Notes under the pieces: model-generated
Database searches by the model: none
Told to the model about the DNA's origin: nothing
The model's input: only the letters and a program-made list of their open reading frames with translations
Program-made: the position numbers and the translations under genes
In this document: piece after piece, positions 1-10,317 of the stretch
Numbering within the stretch: position 1 is the stretch's first letter
How the letters are laid out: each line of letters starts with the position of its first letter
DNA from: Luidia sarsii
Taxonomy: Eukaryota; Echinodermata; Asteroidea; Paxillosida; Luidiidae
Reading direction: 5' to 3'
Assembly (NCBI GenBank): GCA_949987565.1
Contig: OX465114.1
Coordinates: 7,160,933 to 7,224,932, forward strand
Length of the DNA stretch: 64,000 nucleotides

Positions 1-383
1 TTCGTCAATATAAAAATTAAGGAGATATTAACGTGCAAAGTGTAGTTTTCTTTCCAGCTGCTGTCCGCCGACTGACTGTTGTGTACTGCTGTCTGCACAC
101 ACAAGCTGCCTAAGTGACTGAGGTTGGTTCTTTTTGCTTGATCATAAAATCATCATACTGTGTTCGATTTCAGATTTTTCACTGCTGATGGATAGATCTT
201 TCCAAGGCCTGTTAGCAGGCCAAGTTTTAGCTTCGTCAATATAAAAATGAAGGAGATATTAATGTGCAAAGTGTATTTTTCTTTCCAGCTGCTGTCCGCC
301 GACTGACTGTTGTGTACTGCTGTCTGCACACACAAGCTGCCTAAGTGACTGAGGTTGGTTCTTTTTGCTTGATCGTAAAATCA

Positions 384-1307
384 TCATACTGTGTTCGATT
401 TCAGATTTTTCAACACTGATGGATAGATCTTTTCAAGGCCTGTTAGCAGGTCAAGTTTTAGCTTCGTCAATATAATAATGAAGGAGATATTAACGTGCAA
501 AGTTTATTTTTCTTTCCAGCTGCTGTCCTCCGACTGACTGTTGTGTACTGCTGTCTGCACACACAAGCTGCCTAAGTGACTGAGGTTGGTTCTTTTTGCT
601 TGATCGTAAAATCATCATACTGTGTTCGATTTCAGATTTTTCACCACTGATGGATAGATCTTTTCAAGGCCTGTTAGCAGGCCAAGTTTTAGCTTCGTCA
701 ATATAATAATGAAGGAGATATTAACGTGCAAAGTGTATTTTTCTTTCCAGCTGCTGTCCGCCGACTGACTGTTGTGTACTGCTGTCTGCACACACAAGCT
801 GCCTGAGTGACTGAGGTTGGTTCTTTTTGCTTGATCATAAAATCATCATAGTATGTTCGATTTCAGATTTTTCACTACTGATGGATAGATCTTTCCAAGG
901 CCTGTTAGCAGGTCAAGTTTTAGCTTCGTCAATATAATAATGAAGGAGATATTAACGTGCAAAGTTTATTTTTCTTTCCAGCTGCTGTCCTCCGACTGAC
1001 TGTTGTGTACTGCTGTCTGCACACACAAGCTGCCTAAGTGACTGAGGTTGGTTCTTTTTGCTTGATCGTAAAATCATCATACTGTGTTTGATTTCAGATT
1101 TTTCACCACTGATGGATAGATCTTTTCAAGGCCTGTTAGCAGGTCAAGTTTTAGCTTCGTCAATATAAAAATGAAGGAGATATTAACGTGCAAAGTGTAT
1201 TTTTCTTTCCAGCTGCTGTCCGCCGACTGACTGTTGTGTACTGCTGTCTGCACACACAAGCTGCCTGAGTGACTGAGGTTGGTTCTTTTTGCTTGATCAT
1301 AAAATCA
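384..1307 (+). repeat. Type B/type A dimer tandem, 462-bp period
   Basis: Type-B units (GTTTATT at 41-47 with TCCTCCGAC at 64-72 and CTAAGTG at 110-116) alternate with units carrying ATCGTAAA, CACTGTG-side changes, CACCACTG and TTTTCAAGG. The pair repeats twice here with a 462-bp period. The same arrangement returns at 7084-8007 and, as three dimers, at 26950-28335 and 39655-41040. Confidence 0.8.
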
Positions 1308-1414
1308 TCATACTGTGTTCGATTTCTGATTTATCACTATTGATGGATAGATCTTTCCAAGGCCTGTTAGCAGGTCAAGTTTTAGCTTCGTCAATATAAA
1401 AATGAAGGAGATAT

Positions 1415-1418
1415 TAAA
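1415..1418 (+). other. One-base insertion in a satellite unit
   Basis: ATATTAAACGTGC here replaces the usual ATATTAACGTGC, an extra A in an A run. It shifts the 231-bp phase by +1 and extends the minus-strand reading frame by fusing it into another. It is one of only four length changes in 64 kb. Confidence 0.9.
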
Positions 1419-1849
1419 CGTGCAAAGTGTATTTTTCTTTCCAGCTGCTGTCCGCCGACTGACTGTTGTGTACTGCTGTCTGCACACACAAGCTGCCTGA
1501 GTGACTGAGGTTGGTTCTTTTTGCTTGATCATAAAATCATCATACTGTGTTCGATTTCAGATTTTTCACTGCTGATGGATAGATCTTTCCAAGGCCTGTT
1601 AGCAGGTCAAGTTTTAGCTTCGTCAATAGAAAAATGAAGGAGATATTAACGTGGAAAGTGTATTTTTCTTTCCAGCTGCTGTCCGCCGACTGACTGTTGT
1701 GTACTGCTGTCTGCACACACAAGCTGCCTAAGTGACTGAGGTTGGTTCTTTTTGCTTGATCATAAAATCATCATAGTATGTTCGATTTCAGATTTTTCAC
1801 TGCTGATGGATAGATCTTTCCAAGACCTGTTAGCAGGCCAAGTTTTAGC

Positions 1850-2080
1850 TTCGTCAATATAATAATGAAGGAGATATTAACGTGCAAAGTGTATTTTTCT
1901 TTCCAGCTGCTGTCCGCCGACTGACTGTTGTGTACTGCTGTCTGCACACACAAGCTGCCTGAGTGACTGAGGTTGGTTCTTTTTGCTTGATCATAAAATC
2001 ATCATAGTATGTTCGATTTCAGATTTTTCACTGCTGATGGATAGATCTTTCCAAGGCCTGTTAGCAGGCCAAGTTTTAGC
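1850..2080 (+). repeat. Representative complete satellite unit (type A, 231 bp)
   Basis: This unit runs from TTCGTCAATA to GTTTTAGC and carries common type-A states: T at unit position 14 (AATAATG), GTGTATT at 41-47, TCCGCCGAC at 64-72, CATAGTATG at 154-162, TTCGATTT at 163-170, CACTGCTG at 180-187, TTTCCAAGG at 199-207 and CAGGCC at 216-221. It contains single sites for PvuII (55-60), BclI (139-144), BglII (194-199) and StuI (205-210), any of which should give a 231-bp ladder with dropouts in variant units. CTGCTGTC occurs twice, 28 bases apart (58-65 and 86-93). Beyond that I see no shorter repeat from which the 231-bp unit could have been built. Choosing this unit as reference is arbitrary. 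Confidence 0.95.
2055..2070. other. Hairpin-forming inverted repeat in each unit (example copy)
   Basis: GGCCTG, a four-base loop TTAG, then CAGGCC form a perfect 6-bp stem at unit positions 206-221. The motif recurs once per unit. Many units carry CAGGTC instead, which turns one stem pair into G-T, and some carry CAGATC, which weakens the stem further. One unit has GACCTG on the 5' arm (about 1829). Function is unknown; short dyads are common in satellites and may simply be tolerated. Confidence 0.75.
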
Positions 2081-2088
2081 TTCGTCAA

Positions 2089-2096
2089 TATAAAAA
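2089..2096 (+). other. TATA-like octamer in the unit (example copy)
   Basis: TATAAAAA matches the eukaryotic TATA-box consensus and sits at unit positions 9-16. About half the units instead read TATAATAA because of the A/T variant at position 14, and TATTTAATAA-like changes occur near 5093, 25652, 38357 and 55450. An A/T-rich stretch can produce this match by chance, and there is no transcript evidence. It is recorded as a motif, not as a proven promoter. Confidence 0.3.
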
Positions 2097-2122
2097 TGAA
2101 GGAGATATTAACGTGCAAAGTG

Positions 2123-2137
2123 TATTTTTCTTTCCAG
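2123..2137 (+). other. Pyrimidine tract ending in CAG, resembling a 3' splice site (example copy)
   Basis: TATTTTTCTTTCCAG at unit positions 43-57 has the form of a splice acceptor (pyrimidine run then CAG). It recurs in every unit, with G42T in type-B units and T45G in a few (GTAGTTTTC). No convincing GTAAGT-like donor was found in the unit, and the sequence after it reaches stop codons within about 30 codons. A splicing role is therefore speculative. Confidence 0.25.
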
Positions 2138-3849
2138 CTGCTGTCCGCCGACTGACTGTTGTGTACTGCTGTCTGCACACACAAGCTGCCTGAGTGACTG
2201 AGGTTGGTTCTTTTTGCTTGATCATAAAATCATCATACTGTGTTTGATTTCAGATTTTTCACTGCTGATGGATAGATCTTTCCAAGGCCTGTTAGCAGGT
2301 CAAGTTTTAGCTTCGTCAATATAAAAATGAAGGAGATATTAACGTGCAAAGTGTATTTTTCTTTCCAGCTGCTGTCCGCCGACTGACTGTTGTGTACTGC
2401 TGTCTGCACACACAAGCTGCCTAAGTGACTGAGGTTGGTTCTTTTTGCTTGATCATAAAATCATCATAGTATGTTCGATTTCAGATTTTTCACTGCTGAT
2501 GGATAGATCTTTCCAAGGCCTGTTAGCAGGCCAAGTTTTAGCTTCGTCAATATAATAATGAAGGAGATATTAACGTGCAAAGTGTATTTTTCTTTCCAGC
2601 TGCTGTCCGCCGACTGACTGTTGTGTACTGCTGTCTGCACACACAAGCTGCCTGAGTGACTGAGGTTGGTTCTTTTTGCTTGATCATAAAATCATCATAG
2701 TATGTTCGATTTCAGATTTTTCACTGCTGATGGATAGATCTTTCCAAGGCCTGTTAGCAGGCCAAGTTTTAGCTTCGTCAATATAAAAATGAAGGAGATA
2801 TTAACGTGCCAAGTGTATTTTTCTTTCCAGCTGCTGTCCGCCGACTGACTGTTGTGTACTGCTGTCTGCACACACAAGCTGCCTGAGTGACTGAGGTTGG
2901 TTCTTTTTGCTTGATCATAAAATCATCATACTGTGTTTGATTTCAGATTTTTCACTGCTGATGGATAGATCTTTCCAAGGCCTGTTAGCAGGTCAAGTTT
3001 TAGCTTCGTCAATATAAAAATGAAGCAGATATTAACGTGCAAAGTGTATTTTTCTTTCCAGCTGCTGTCCGCCGACTGACTGTTGTGTACTGCTGTCTGC
3101 ACACACAAGCTGCCTAAGTGACTGAGGTTGGTTCTTTTTGCTTGATCATAAAATCATCATAGTATGTTCGATTTCAGATTTTTCACTGCTGATGGATAGA
3201 TCTTTCCAAGGCCTGTTAGCAGGCCAAATTTTAGCTTCGTCAATATAATAATGAAGGAGATATTAACGTGCAAAGTGTATTTTTCTTTCCAGCTGCTGTC
3301 CGCCGACTGACTGTTGTGTACTGCTGTCTGCACACACAAGCTGCCTGAGTGACTGAGGTTGGTTCTTTTTGCTTGATCATAAAATCATCATAGTATGTTC
3401 GATTTCAGATTTTTCACTGCTGATGGATAGATCTTTCCAAGGCCTGTTAGCAGGTCAAGTTTTAGCTTCGTCAATATAATAATGAAGGAGATATTAACGT
3501 GCAAAGTTTATTTTTCTTTCCAGCTGCTGTCCTCCGACTGACTGTTGTGTACTGCTGTCTGCACACACAAGCTGCCTAAGTGACTGATGTTGGTTCTTTT
3601 TGCTTGATCATAAAATCATCATAGTATGTTTGATTTCAGATTTTTCACTACTGATGGATAGATCTTTCCAAGGCCTGTTAGCAGGTCAAGTTTTAGCTTC
3701 GTCAATATAATAATGAAGGAGATATTAACGTGCAAAGTTTATTTTTCTTTCCAGCTGCTGTCCTCCGACTGACTGTTGTGTACTGCTGTCTGCACACACA
3801 AGCTGCCTAAGTGACTGAGGTTGGTTCTTTTTGCTTGATCGTAAAATCA

Positions 3850-5235
3850 TCATACTGTGTTCGATTTCAGATTTTTCACCACTGATGGATAGATCTTTTC
3901 AAGGCCTGTTAGCAGGCCAAGTTTTAGCTTCGTCAATATAATAATGAAGGAAATATTAACGTGCAAAGTGTATTTTTCTTTCCAGCTGCTGTCCGCCGAC
4001 TGACTGTTGTGTACTGCTGTCTGCACACACAAGCTGCCTGAGTGACCGAGGTTGGTTCTTTTTGCTTGATCATAAAATCATCATAGTATGTTCGATTTCA
4101 GATTTTTCACTACTGATGGATAGATCTTTTCAAGGCCTGTTAGCAGGTCAAGTTTTAGCTTCGTCAATATAATAATGAAGGAGATATTAACGTGCAAAGT
4201 TTATTTTTCTTTCCAGCTGCTGTCCTCCGACTGACTGTTGTGTACTGCTGTCTGCACACACAAGCTGCCTAAGTGACTGAGGTTGGTTCTTTTTGCTTGA
4301 TCGTAAAATCATCATACTGTGTTCGATTTCAGATTTTTCACCACTGATGGATAAATCTTTTCAAGGCCTGTTAGCAGGCCAAGTTATAGCTTCGTCAATA
4401 TAATAATGAAGGAGATATTAACGTGCAAAGTTTATTTTTCTTTCCAGCTGCTGTCCTCCGACTGACTGTTGTGTACTGCTGTCTGCACACACAAGCTGCC
4501 TAAGTGACTGAGGTTGGTTCTTTTTGCTTGATCGTAAAATCATCATACTGTGTTCGATTTCAGATTTTTCACCACTGATGGATAGATCTTTTCAAGGCCT
4601 GTTAGCAGGCCAAGTTTTAGCTTCGTCAATATAATAATGAAGGAAATATTAACGTGCAAAGTGTATTTTTCTTTCCAGCTGCTGTCCGCCGACTGACTGT
4701 TGTGTACTGCTGTCTGCACACACAAGCTGCCTGAGTGACCGAGGTTGGTTCTTTTTGCTTGATCATAAAATCATCATAGTATGTTCGATTTCAGATTTTT
4801 CACTACTGATGGATAGATCTTTTCAAGGCCTGTTAGCAGGTCAAGTTTTAGCTTCGTCAATATAATAATGAAGGAGATATTAACGTGCAAAGTTTATTTT
4901 TCTTTCCAGCTGCTGTCCTCCGACTGACTGTTGTGTACTGCTGTCTGCACACACAAGCTGCCTAAGTGACTGAGGTTGGTTCTTTTTGCTTGATCGTAAA
5001 ATCATCATACTGTGTTCGATTTCAGATTTTTCACCACTGATGGATAAATCTTTTCAAGGCCTGTTAGCAGGCCAAGTTATAGCTTCGTCAATTTAATAAT
5101 GAAGGAAATATTAATGTGCAAAGTGTATTTTTCTTTCCAGCTGCTGTCCGCCGACTGACTGTTGTGTACTGCTGTCTGCACACACAAGCTGCCTGAGTGA
5201 CTGAGGTTGGTTCTTTTTGCTTGATCATAAAATCA
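3850..5235 (+). repeat. Tandem trimer duplication, 693-bp period
   Basis: The unit order CACCACTG/GGAAATATT/GACCGAGG, type B, GGATAAATC/GTTATAGC is present twice, at 3850-4542 and 4543-5235. The rare markers GACCGAGG (about 4045 and 4738) and GGATAAATC (about 4350 and 5043) are 693 bases apart. The third unit differs in its second half: type-B GTTTATT/TCCTCC in the first copy, ATTTAATAATG/GTGTATT/TCCGCC in the second. This looks like a recombinant unit. Confidence 0.75.
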
Positions 5236-6280
5236 TCATACTGTGTTCGATTTCAGATTTATCACTACTGATGGATAGATCTTTCCAAGTCCTATTAGCA
5301 GGCCAAATTTTAGCTTCGTCAATATAATAATGAAGGAGATATTAACGTGCAAAGTGTATTTTTCTTTCCAGCTGCTGTCCGCCGACTGACTGTTGTGTAC
5401 TGCTGTCTGCACACACAAGCTGCCTGAGTGACTGAGGTTGGTTCTTTTTGCTTGATCATAAAATCATCATAGTATGTTCGATTTCAGATTTTTCACTGCT
5501 GATGGATAGATCTTTCCAAGGCCTGTTAGCAGGTCAAGTTTTAGCTTCGTCAATATAATAATGAAGGAGATATTAACGTGCAAAGTTTATTTTTCTTTCC
5601 AGCTGCTGTCCTCCGACTGACTGTTGTGTACTGCTGTCTGCACACACAAGCTGCCTAAGTGACTGAGGTTGGTTCTTTTTGCTTGATCGTAAAATCATCA
5701 TACTGTGTTCGATTTCAGATTTTTCACCACTGATGGATAGATCTTTTCAAGGCCTGTTAGCAGGCCAAGTTTTAGCTTCGTCAATATAATAATGAAGGAG
5801 ATATTAACGTGCAAAGTGTATTTTTCTTTCCAGCTGCTGTCCGCCGACTGACTGTTGTGTACTGCTGTCTGCACACACAAGCTGCCTGAGTGACTGAGGT
5901 TGGTTCTTTTTGCTTGATCATAAAATCATCATAGTATGTTCGATTTCAGATTTTTCACTACTGATGGATAGATCTTTCCAAGGCCTGTTAGCAGGTCAAG
6001 TTTTAGCTTCGTCAATATAAAAATTAAGGAGATATTAACGTGCAAAGTTTATTTTTCTTTCCAGCTGCTGTCCTCCGACTGACTGTTGTGTACTGCTGTC
6101 TGCACACACAAGCTGCCTAAGTGACTGAGGTTGGTTCTTTTTGCTTGATCGTAAAATCATCATACTGTGTTCGATTTCAGATTTTTCAACACTGATGGAT
6201 AGATCTTTTCAAGGCCTGTTAGCAGGTCAAGTTTTAGCTTCGTCAATATAAAAATTAAGGAGATATTAACGTGCAAAGTG

Positions 6281-6290
6281 TAGTTTCTTT
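6281..6290 (+). other. One-base deletion shared with a distant unit
   Basis: TAGTTTCTTT lacks one T compared with TAGTTTTCTTT in related units. The identical deletion is at 47861-47870, 41580 bases away, in the same unit context. Confidence 0.9.
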
Positions 6291-6699
6291 CCAGCTGCTG
6301 TCCGCCGACTGACTGTTGTGTACTGCTGTCTGCACACACAAGCTGCCTGAGTGACTGAGGTTGGTTCTTTTTGCTTGATCATAAAATCATCATACTGTGT
6401 TCGATTTCAGATTTTTCACTGCTGATGGATAGATCTTTCCAGAGCCTGTTAGCAGGTCAAGTTTGAGCTTCGTCAATATAAAAATGAAGGAGATATTAAC
6501 GTGCAAAGTGTATTTTTCTTTCCAGCTGCTGTCCGCCGACTGACTGTTGTGTACTGCTGTCTGCACACACAAGCTGCCTGAGTGACTGAGGTTGGTTCTT
6601 TTTGCTTGATCATAAAATCATCATAGTATGTTCGATTTCAGATTTATCACTACTAATGGATAGATCTTTCCAAGGCCTGTTAGCAGGTCAAGTTTTAGC

Positions 6700-8230
6700 T
6701 TCGTCAATATAAAAAATTAAGGAGATATTAACGTGCAAAGTGTAGTTTTCTTTCCAGCTGCTGTCCGCCGACTGACTGTTGTGTACTGCTGTCTGCACAC
6801 ACAAGCTGCCTAAGTGACTGAGGTTGGTTCTTTTTGCTTGATCATAAAATCATCATACTGTGTTCGATTTCAGATTTTTCACTGCTGATGGATAGATCTT
6901 TCCAAGGCCTGTTAGCAGGCCAAGTTTTAGCTTCGTCAATATAAAAATGAAGGAGATATTAATGTGCAAAGTGTATTTTTCTTTCCAGCTGCTGTCCGCC
7001 GACTGACTGTTGTGTACTGCTGTCTGCACACACAAGCTGCCTAAGTGACTGAGGTTGGTTCTTTTTGCTTGATCGTAAAATCATCATACTGTGTTCGATT
7101 TCAGATTTTTCAACACTGATGGATAGATCTTTTCAAGGCCTGTTAGCAGGTCAAGTTTTAGCTTCGTCAATATAATAATGAAGGAGATATTAACGTGCAA
7201 AGTTTATTTTTCTTTCCAGCTGCTGTCCTCCGACTGACTGTTGTGTACTGCTGTCTGCACACACAAGCTGCCTAAGTGACTGAGGTTGGTTCTTTTTGCT
7301 TGATCGTAAAATCATCATACTGTGTTCGATTTCAGATTTTTCACCACTGATGGATAGATCTTTTCAAGGCCTGTTAGCAGGCCAAGTTTTAGCTTCGTCA
7401 ATATAATAATGAAGGAGATATTAACGTGCAAAGTGTATTTTTCTTTCCAGCTGCTGTCCGCCGACTGACTGTTGTGTACTGCTGTCTGCACACACAAGCT
7501 GCCTGAGTGACTGAGGTTGGTTCTTTTTGCTTGATCATAAAATCATCATAGTATGTTCGATTTCAGATTTTTCACTACTGATGGATAGATCTGTCCAAGG
7601 CCTGTTAGCAGGTCAAGTTTTAGCTTCGTCAATATAATAATGAAGGAGATATTAACGTGCAAAGTTTATTTTTCTTTCCAGCTGCTGTCCTCCGACTGAC
7701 TGTTGTGTACTGCTGTCTGCACACACAAGCTGCCTAAGTGACTGAGGTTGGTTCTTTTTGCTTGATCGTAAAATCATCATACTGTGTTCGATTTCAGATT
7801 TTTCACCACTGATGGATAGATCTTTTCAAGGCCTGTTAGCAGGTCAAGTTTTAGCTTCGTCAATATAAAAATGAAGGAGATATTAACGTGCAAAGTGTAT
7901 TTTTCTTTCCAGCTGCTGTCCGCCGACTGACTGTTGTGTACTGCTGTCTGCACACACAAGCTGCCTGAGTGACTGAGGTTGGTTCTTTTTGCTTGATCAT
8001 AAAATCATCATACTGTGTTCGATTTCTGATTTATCACTATTGATGGATAGATCTTTCCAAGGCCTGTTAGCAGATCAAGTTTTAGCTTCGTCAATATAAA
8101 AATGAAGGAGATATTAACGTGCAAAGTGTATTTTTCTTTCCAGCTGCTGTCCGCCGACTGACTGTTGTGTACTGCTGTCTGCACACACAAGCTGCCTGAG
8201 TGACTGAGGTTGGTTCTTTTTGCTTGATCA
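6700..8230 (+). repeat. Block repeated from 1-1530 (29-unit spacing)
   Basis: Starting with an ATTAAGG/GTAGTTTTC unit, this stretch repeats the order seen from position 1 (spacing 6699-6700 bases): the CAACACTG type-B unit, the CACCACTG unit, a second dimer and the TCTGATTTATCACTATTG unit. Differences are few: an extra A near 6711-6716 here, CTGTCCAAGG near 7593 here, CAGATCAAG instead of CAGGTCAAG near 8071, and the extra A near 1415-1418 in the first copy only. Confidence 0.75.
6711..6720 (+). other. One-base insertion in an A run
   Basis: AAAAAATTAA has one A more than the equivalent units at positions 12-20, 48291 and 61460. It restores the +1 phase lost by the deletion at 6281-6290. Confidence 0.85.
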
Positions 8231-10317
8231 TAAAATCATCATACTGTGTTCGATTTCAGATTTTTCACTGCTGATGGATAGATCTTTCCAAGGCCTGTTA
8301 GCAGGTCAAGTTTTAGCTTCGTCAATATAAAAATGAAGGAGATATTAACGTGCAAAGTGTATTTTTCTTTCCAGCTGCTGTCCGCCGACTGACTGTTGTG
8401 TACTGCTGTCTGCACACACAAGCTGCCTGAGTGACTGAGGTTGGTTCTTTTTGCTTGATCATAAAATCATCATACTGTGTTTGATTTCAGATTTTTCACT
8501 GCTGATGGATAGATCTTTCCAAGGCCTGTTAGCAGGTCAAGTTTTAGCTTCGTCAATATAAAAATGAAGGAGATATTAACGTGCAAAGTGTATTTTTCTT
8601 TCCAGCTGCTGTCCGCCGACTGACTGTTGTGTACTGCTGTCTGCACACACAAGCTGCCTAAGTGACTGAGGTTGGTTCTTTTTGCTTGATCATAAAATCA
8701 TCATAGTATGTTCGATTTCAGATTTTTCACTGCTGATGGATAGATCTTTCCAAGGCCTGTTAGCAGGCCAAGTTTTAGCTTCGTCAATATAATAATGAAG
8801 GAGATATTAACGTGCAAAGTGTATTTTTCTTTCCAGCTGCTGTCCGCCGACTGACTGTTGTGTACTGCTGTCTGCACACACAAGCTGCCTGAGTGACTGA
8901 GGTTGGTTCTTTTTGCTTGATCATAAAATCATCATAGTATGTTCGATTTCAGATTTTTCACTGCTGATGGATAGATCTTTCCAAGGCCTGTTAGCAGGCC
9001 AAGTTTTAGCTTCGTCAATATAAAAATGAAGGAGATATTAACGTGGAAAGTGTATTTTTCTTTCCAGCTGCTGTCCGCCGACTGACTGTTGTGTACTGCT
9101 GTCTGCACACACAAGCTGCCTAAGTGACTGAGGTTGGTTCTTTTTGCTTGATCATAAAATCATCATAGTATGTTCGATTTCAGATTTTTCACTGCTGATG
9201 GATAGATCTTTCCAAGGCCTGTTAGCAGGCCAAGTTTTAGCTTCGTCAATATAATAATGAAGGAGATATTAACGTGCAAAGTGTATTTTTCTTTCCAGCT
9301 GCTGTCCGCCGACTGACTGTTGTGTACTGCTGTCTGCACACACAAGCTGCCTGAGTGACTGAGGTTGGTTCTTTTTGCTTGATCATAAAATCATCATAGT
9401 ATGTTCGATTTCAGATTTTTCACTGCTGATGGATAGATCTTTCCAAGGCCTGTTAGCAGGCCAAGTTTTAGCTTCGTCAATATAAAAATGAAGGAGATAT
9501 TAACGTGGAAAGTGTATTTTTCTTTCCAGCTGCTGTCCGCCGACTGACTGTTGTGTACTGCTGTCTGCACACACAAGCTGCCTAAGTGACTGAGGTTGGT
9601 TCTTTTTGCTTGATCATAAAATCATCATAGTATGTTCGATTTCAGATTTTTCACTGCTGATGGATAGATCTTTCCAAGGCCTGTTAGCAGGCCAAGTTTT
9701 AGCTTCGTCAATATAATAATGAAGGAGATATTAACGTGCAAAGTGTATTTTTCTTTCCAGCTGCTGTCCGCCGACTGACTGTTGTGTACTGCTGTCTGCA
9801 CACACAAGCTGCCTGAGTGACTGAGGTTGGTTCTTTTTGCTTGATCATAAAATCATCATAGTATGTGTGATTTCAGATTTTTCACTGCTGATGGATAGAT
9901 CTTTCCAAGGCCTGTTAGCAGGCCAAGTTTTAGCTTCGTCAATATAAAAATGAAGGAGATATTAACGTGCAAAGTGTATTTTTCTTTCCAGCTGCTGTCC
10001 GCCGACTGACTGTTGTGTACTGCTGTCTGCACACACAAGCTGCCTGAGTGACTGAGGTTGGTTCTTTTTGCTTGATCATAAAATCATCATACTGTGTTTG
10101 ATTTCAGATTTTTCACTGCTGATGGATAGATCTTTCCAAGGCCTGTTAGCAGGTCAAGTTTTAGCTTCGTCAATATAAAAATGAAGGAGATATTAACGTG
10201 CAAAGTTTATTTTTCTTTCCAGCTGCTGTCCGCCGACTGACTGTTGTGTACTGCTGTCTGCACACACAAGCTGCCTGAGTGACTGAGGTTGGTTCTTTTT
10301 GCTTGATCATAAAATCA
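8008..10317 (+). repeat. Ten-unit higher-order repeat, copy 1 (2310 bp)
   Basis: It begins with the TCTGATTTATCACTATTG unit that also carries CAGATCAAG. Two CTGTG-type units follow, then alternating AATAATG and GTGGAAAG units, a TATGTGTGATTTC unit (near 9863), and ends in a hybrid unit with GTTTATT but TCCGCCGAC (near 10205). The same start marker recurs at 10318 and 13321. Confidence 0.8.

Larger units (their letters stand above)
2002..2184 (-). other. Recurrent 60-codon reading frame, judged non-coding (example copy)
   Basis: On the minus strand most units hold an open frame of about 60 codons that begins at a TTG triplet (2182-2184 on this strand) and ends in TGA near unit position 153. 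It repeats only because the DNA repeats. About a quarter of the units break it, through TAA from GTTTATT, TAG from CGACTAACTG, one-base indels, or TAA from GTTATAGC. The differences between copies change amino acids freely (Ser/Ala/Cys, Asp/Gly, Glu/Gly, Ala/Val/Ile) with no visible synonymous bias. There is no ATG start, signal peptide or recognised domain. I do not call it a gene. Confidence 0.85.
1540..6389 (+). repeat. Composite higher-order block, copy 1 (rearranged)
   Basis: The order of unit types follows the later composite blocks: a GTGGAAAG unit (1540), AATAATG, AAAAATG and CTGTGTTTG types up to about 3156, a GGCCAAATTTT unit (3157), two type-B units, a CACCACTG/GGAAATATT unit (3850), more type-B units, the ATTTAATAATG marker (5093), and the CAAGTCCTATTAG unit (5236). 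Compared with 24409 onward it lacks one unit after the ATTTAATAATG marker and has an extra three-unit repeat. The first unit shares AATAGAAAAATG with units near 28655, 41360, 58453 and 60300. Confidence 0.65.

Noticed and set aside
1308..1532. A longer, 74-codon minus-strand frame
   Set aside because: It results from the one-base insertion at 1415-1418 joining two frames; a frameshift by-product, not a gene.
2081..2311. A tRNA gene suggested by A-box and B-box-like motifs
   Set aside because: No acceptor-stem pairing, anticodon arm or T-arm could be traced around the motifs, and a T5 run lies between them.
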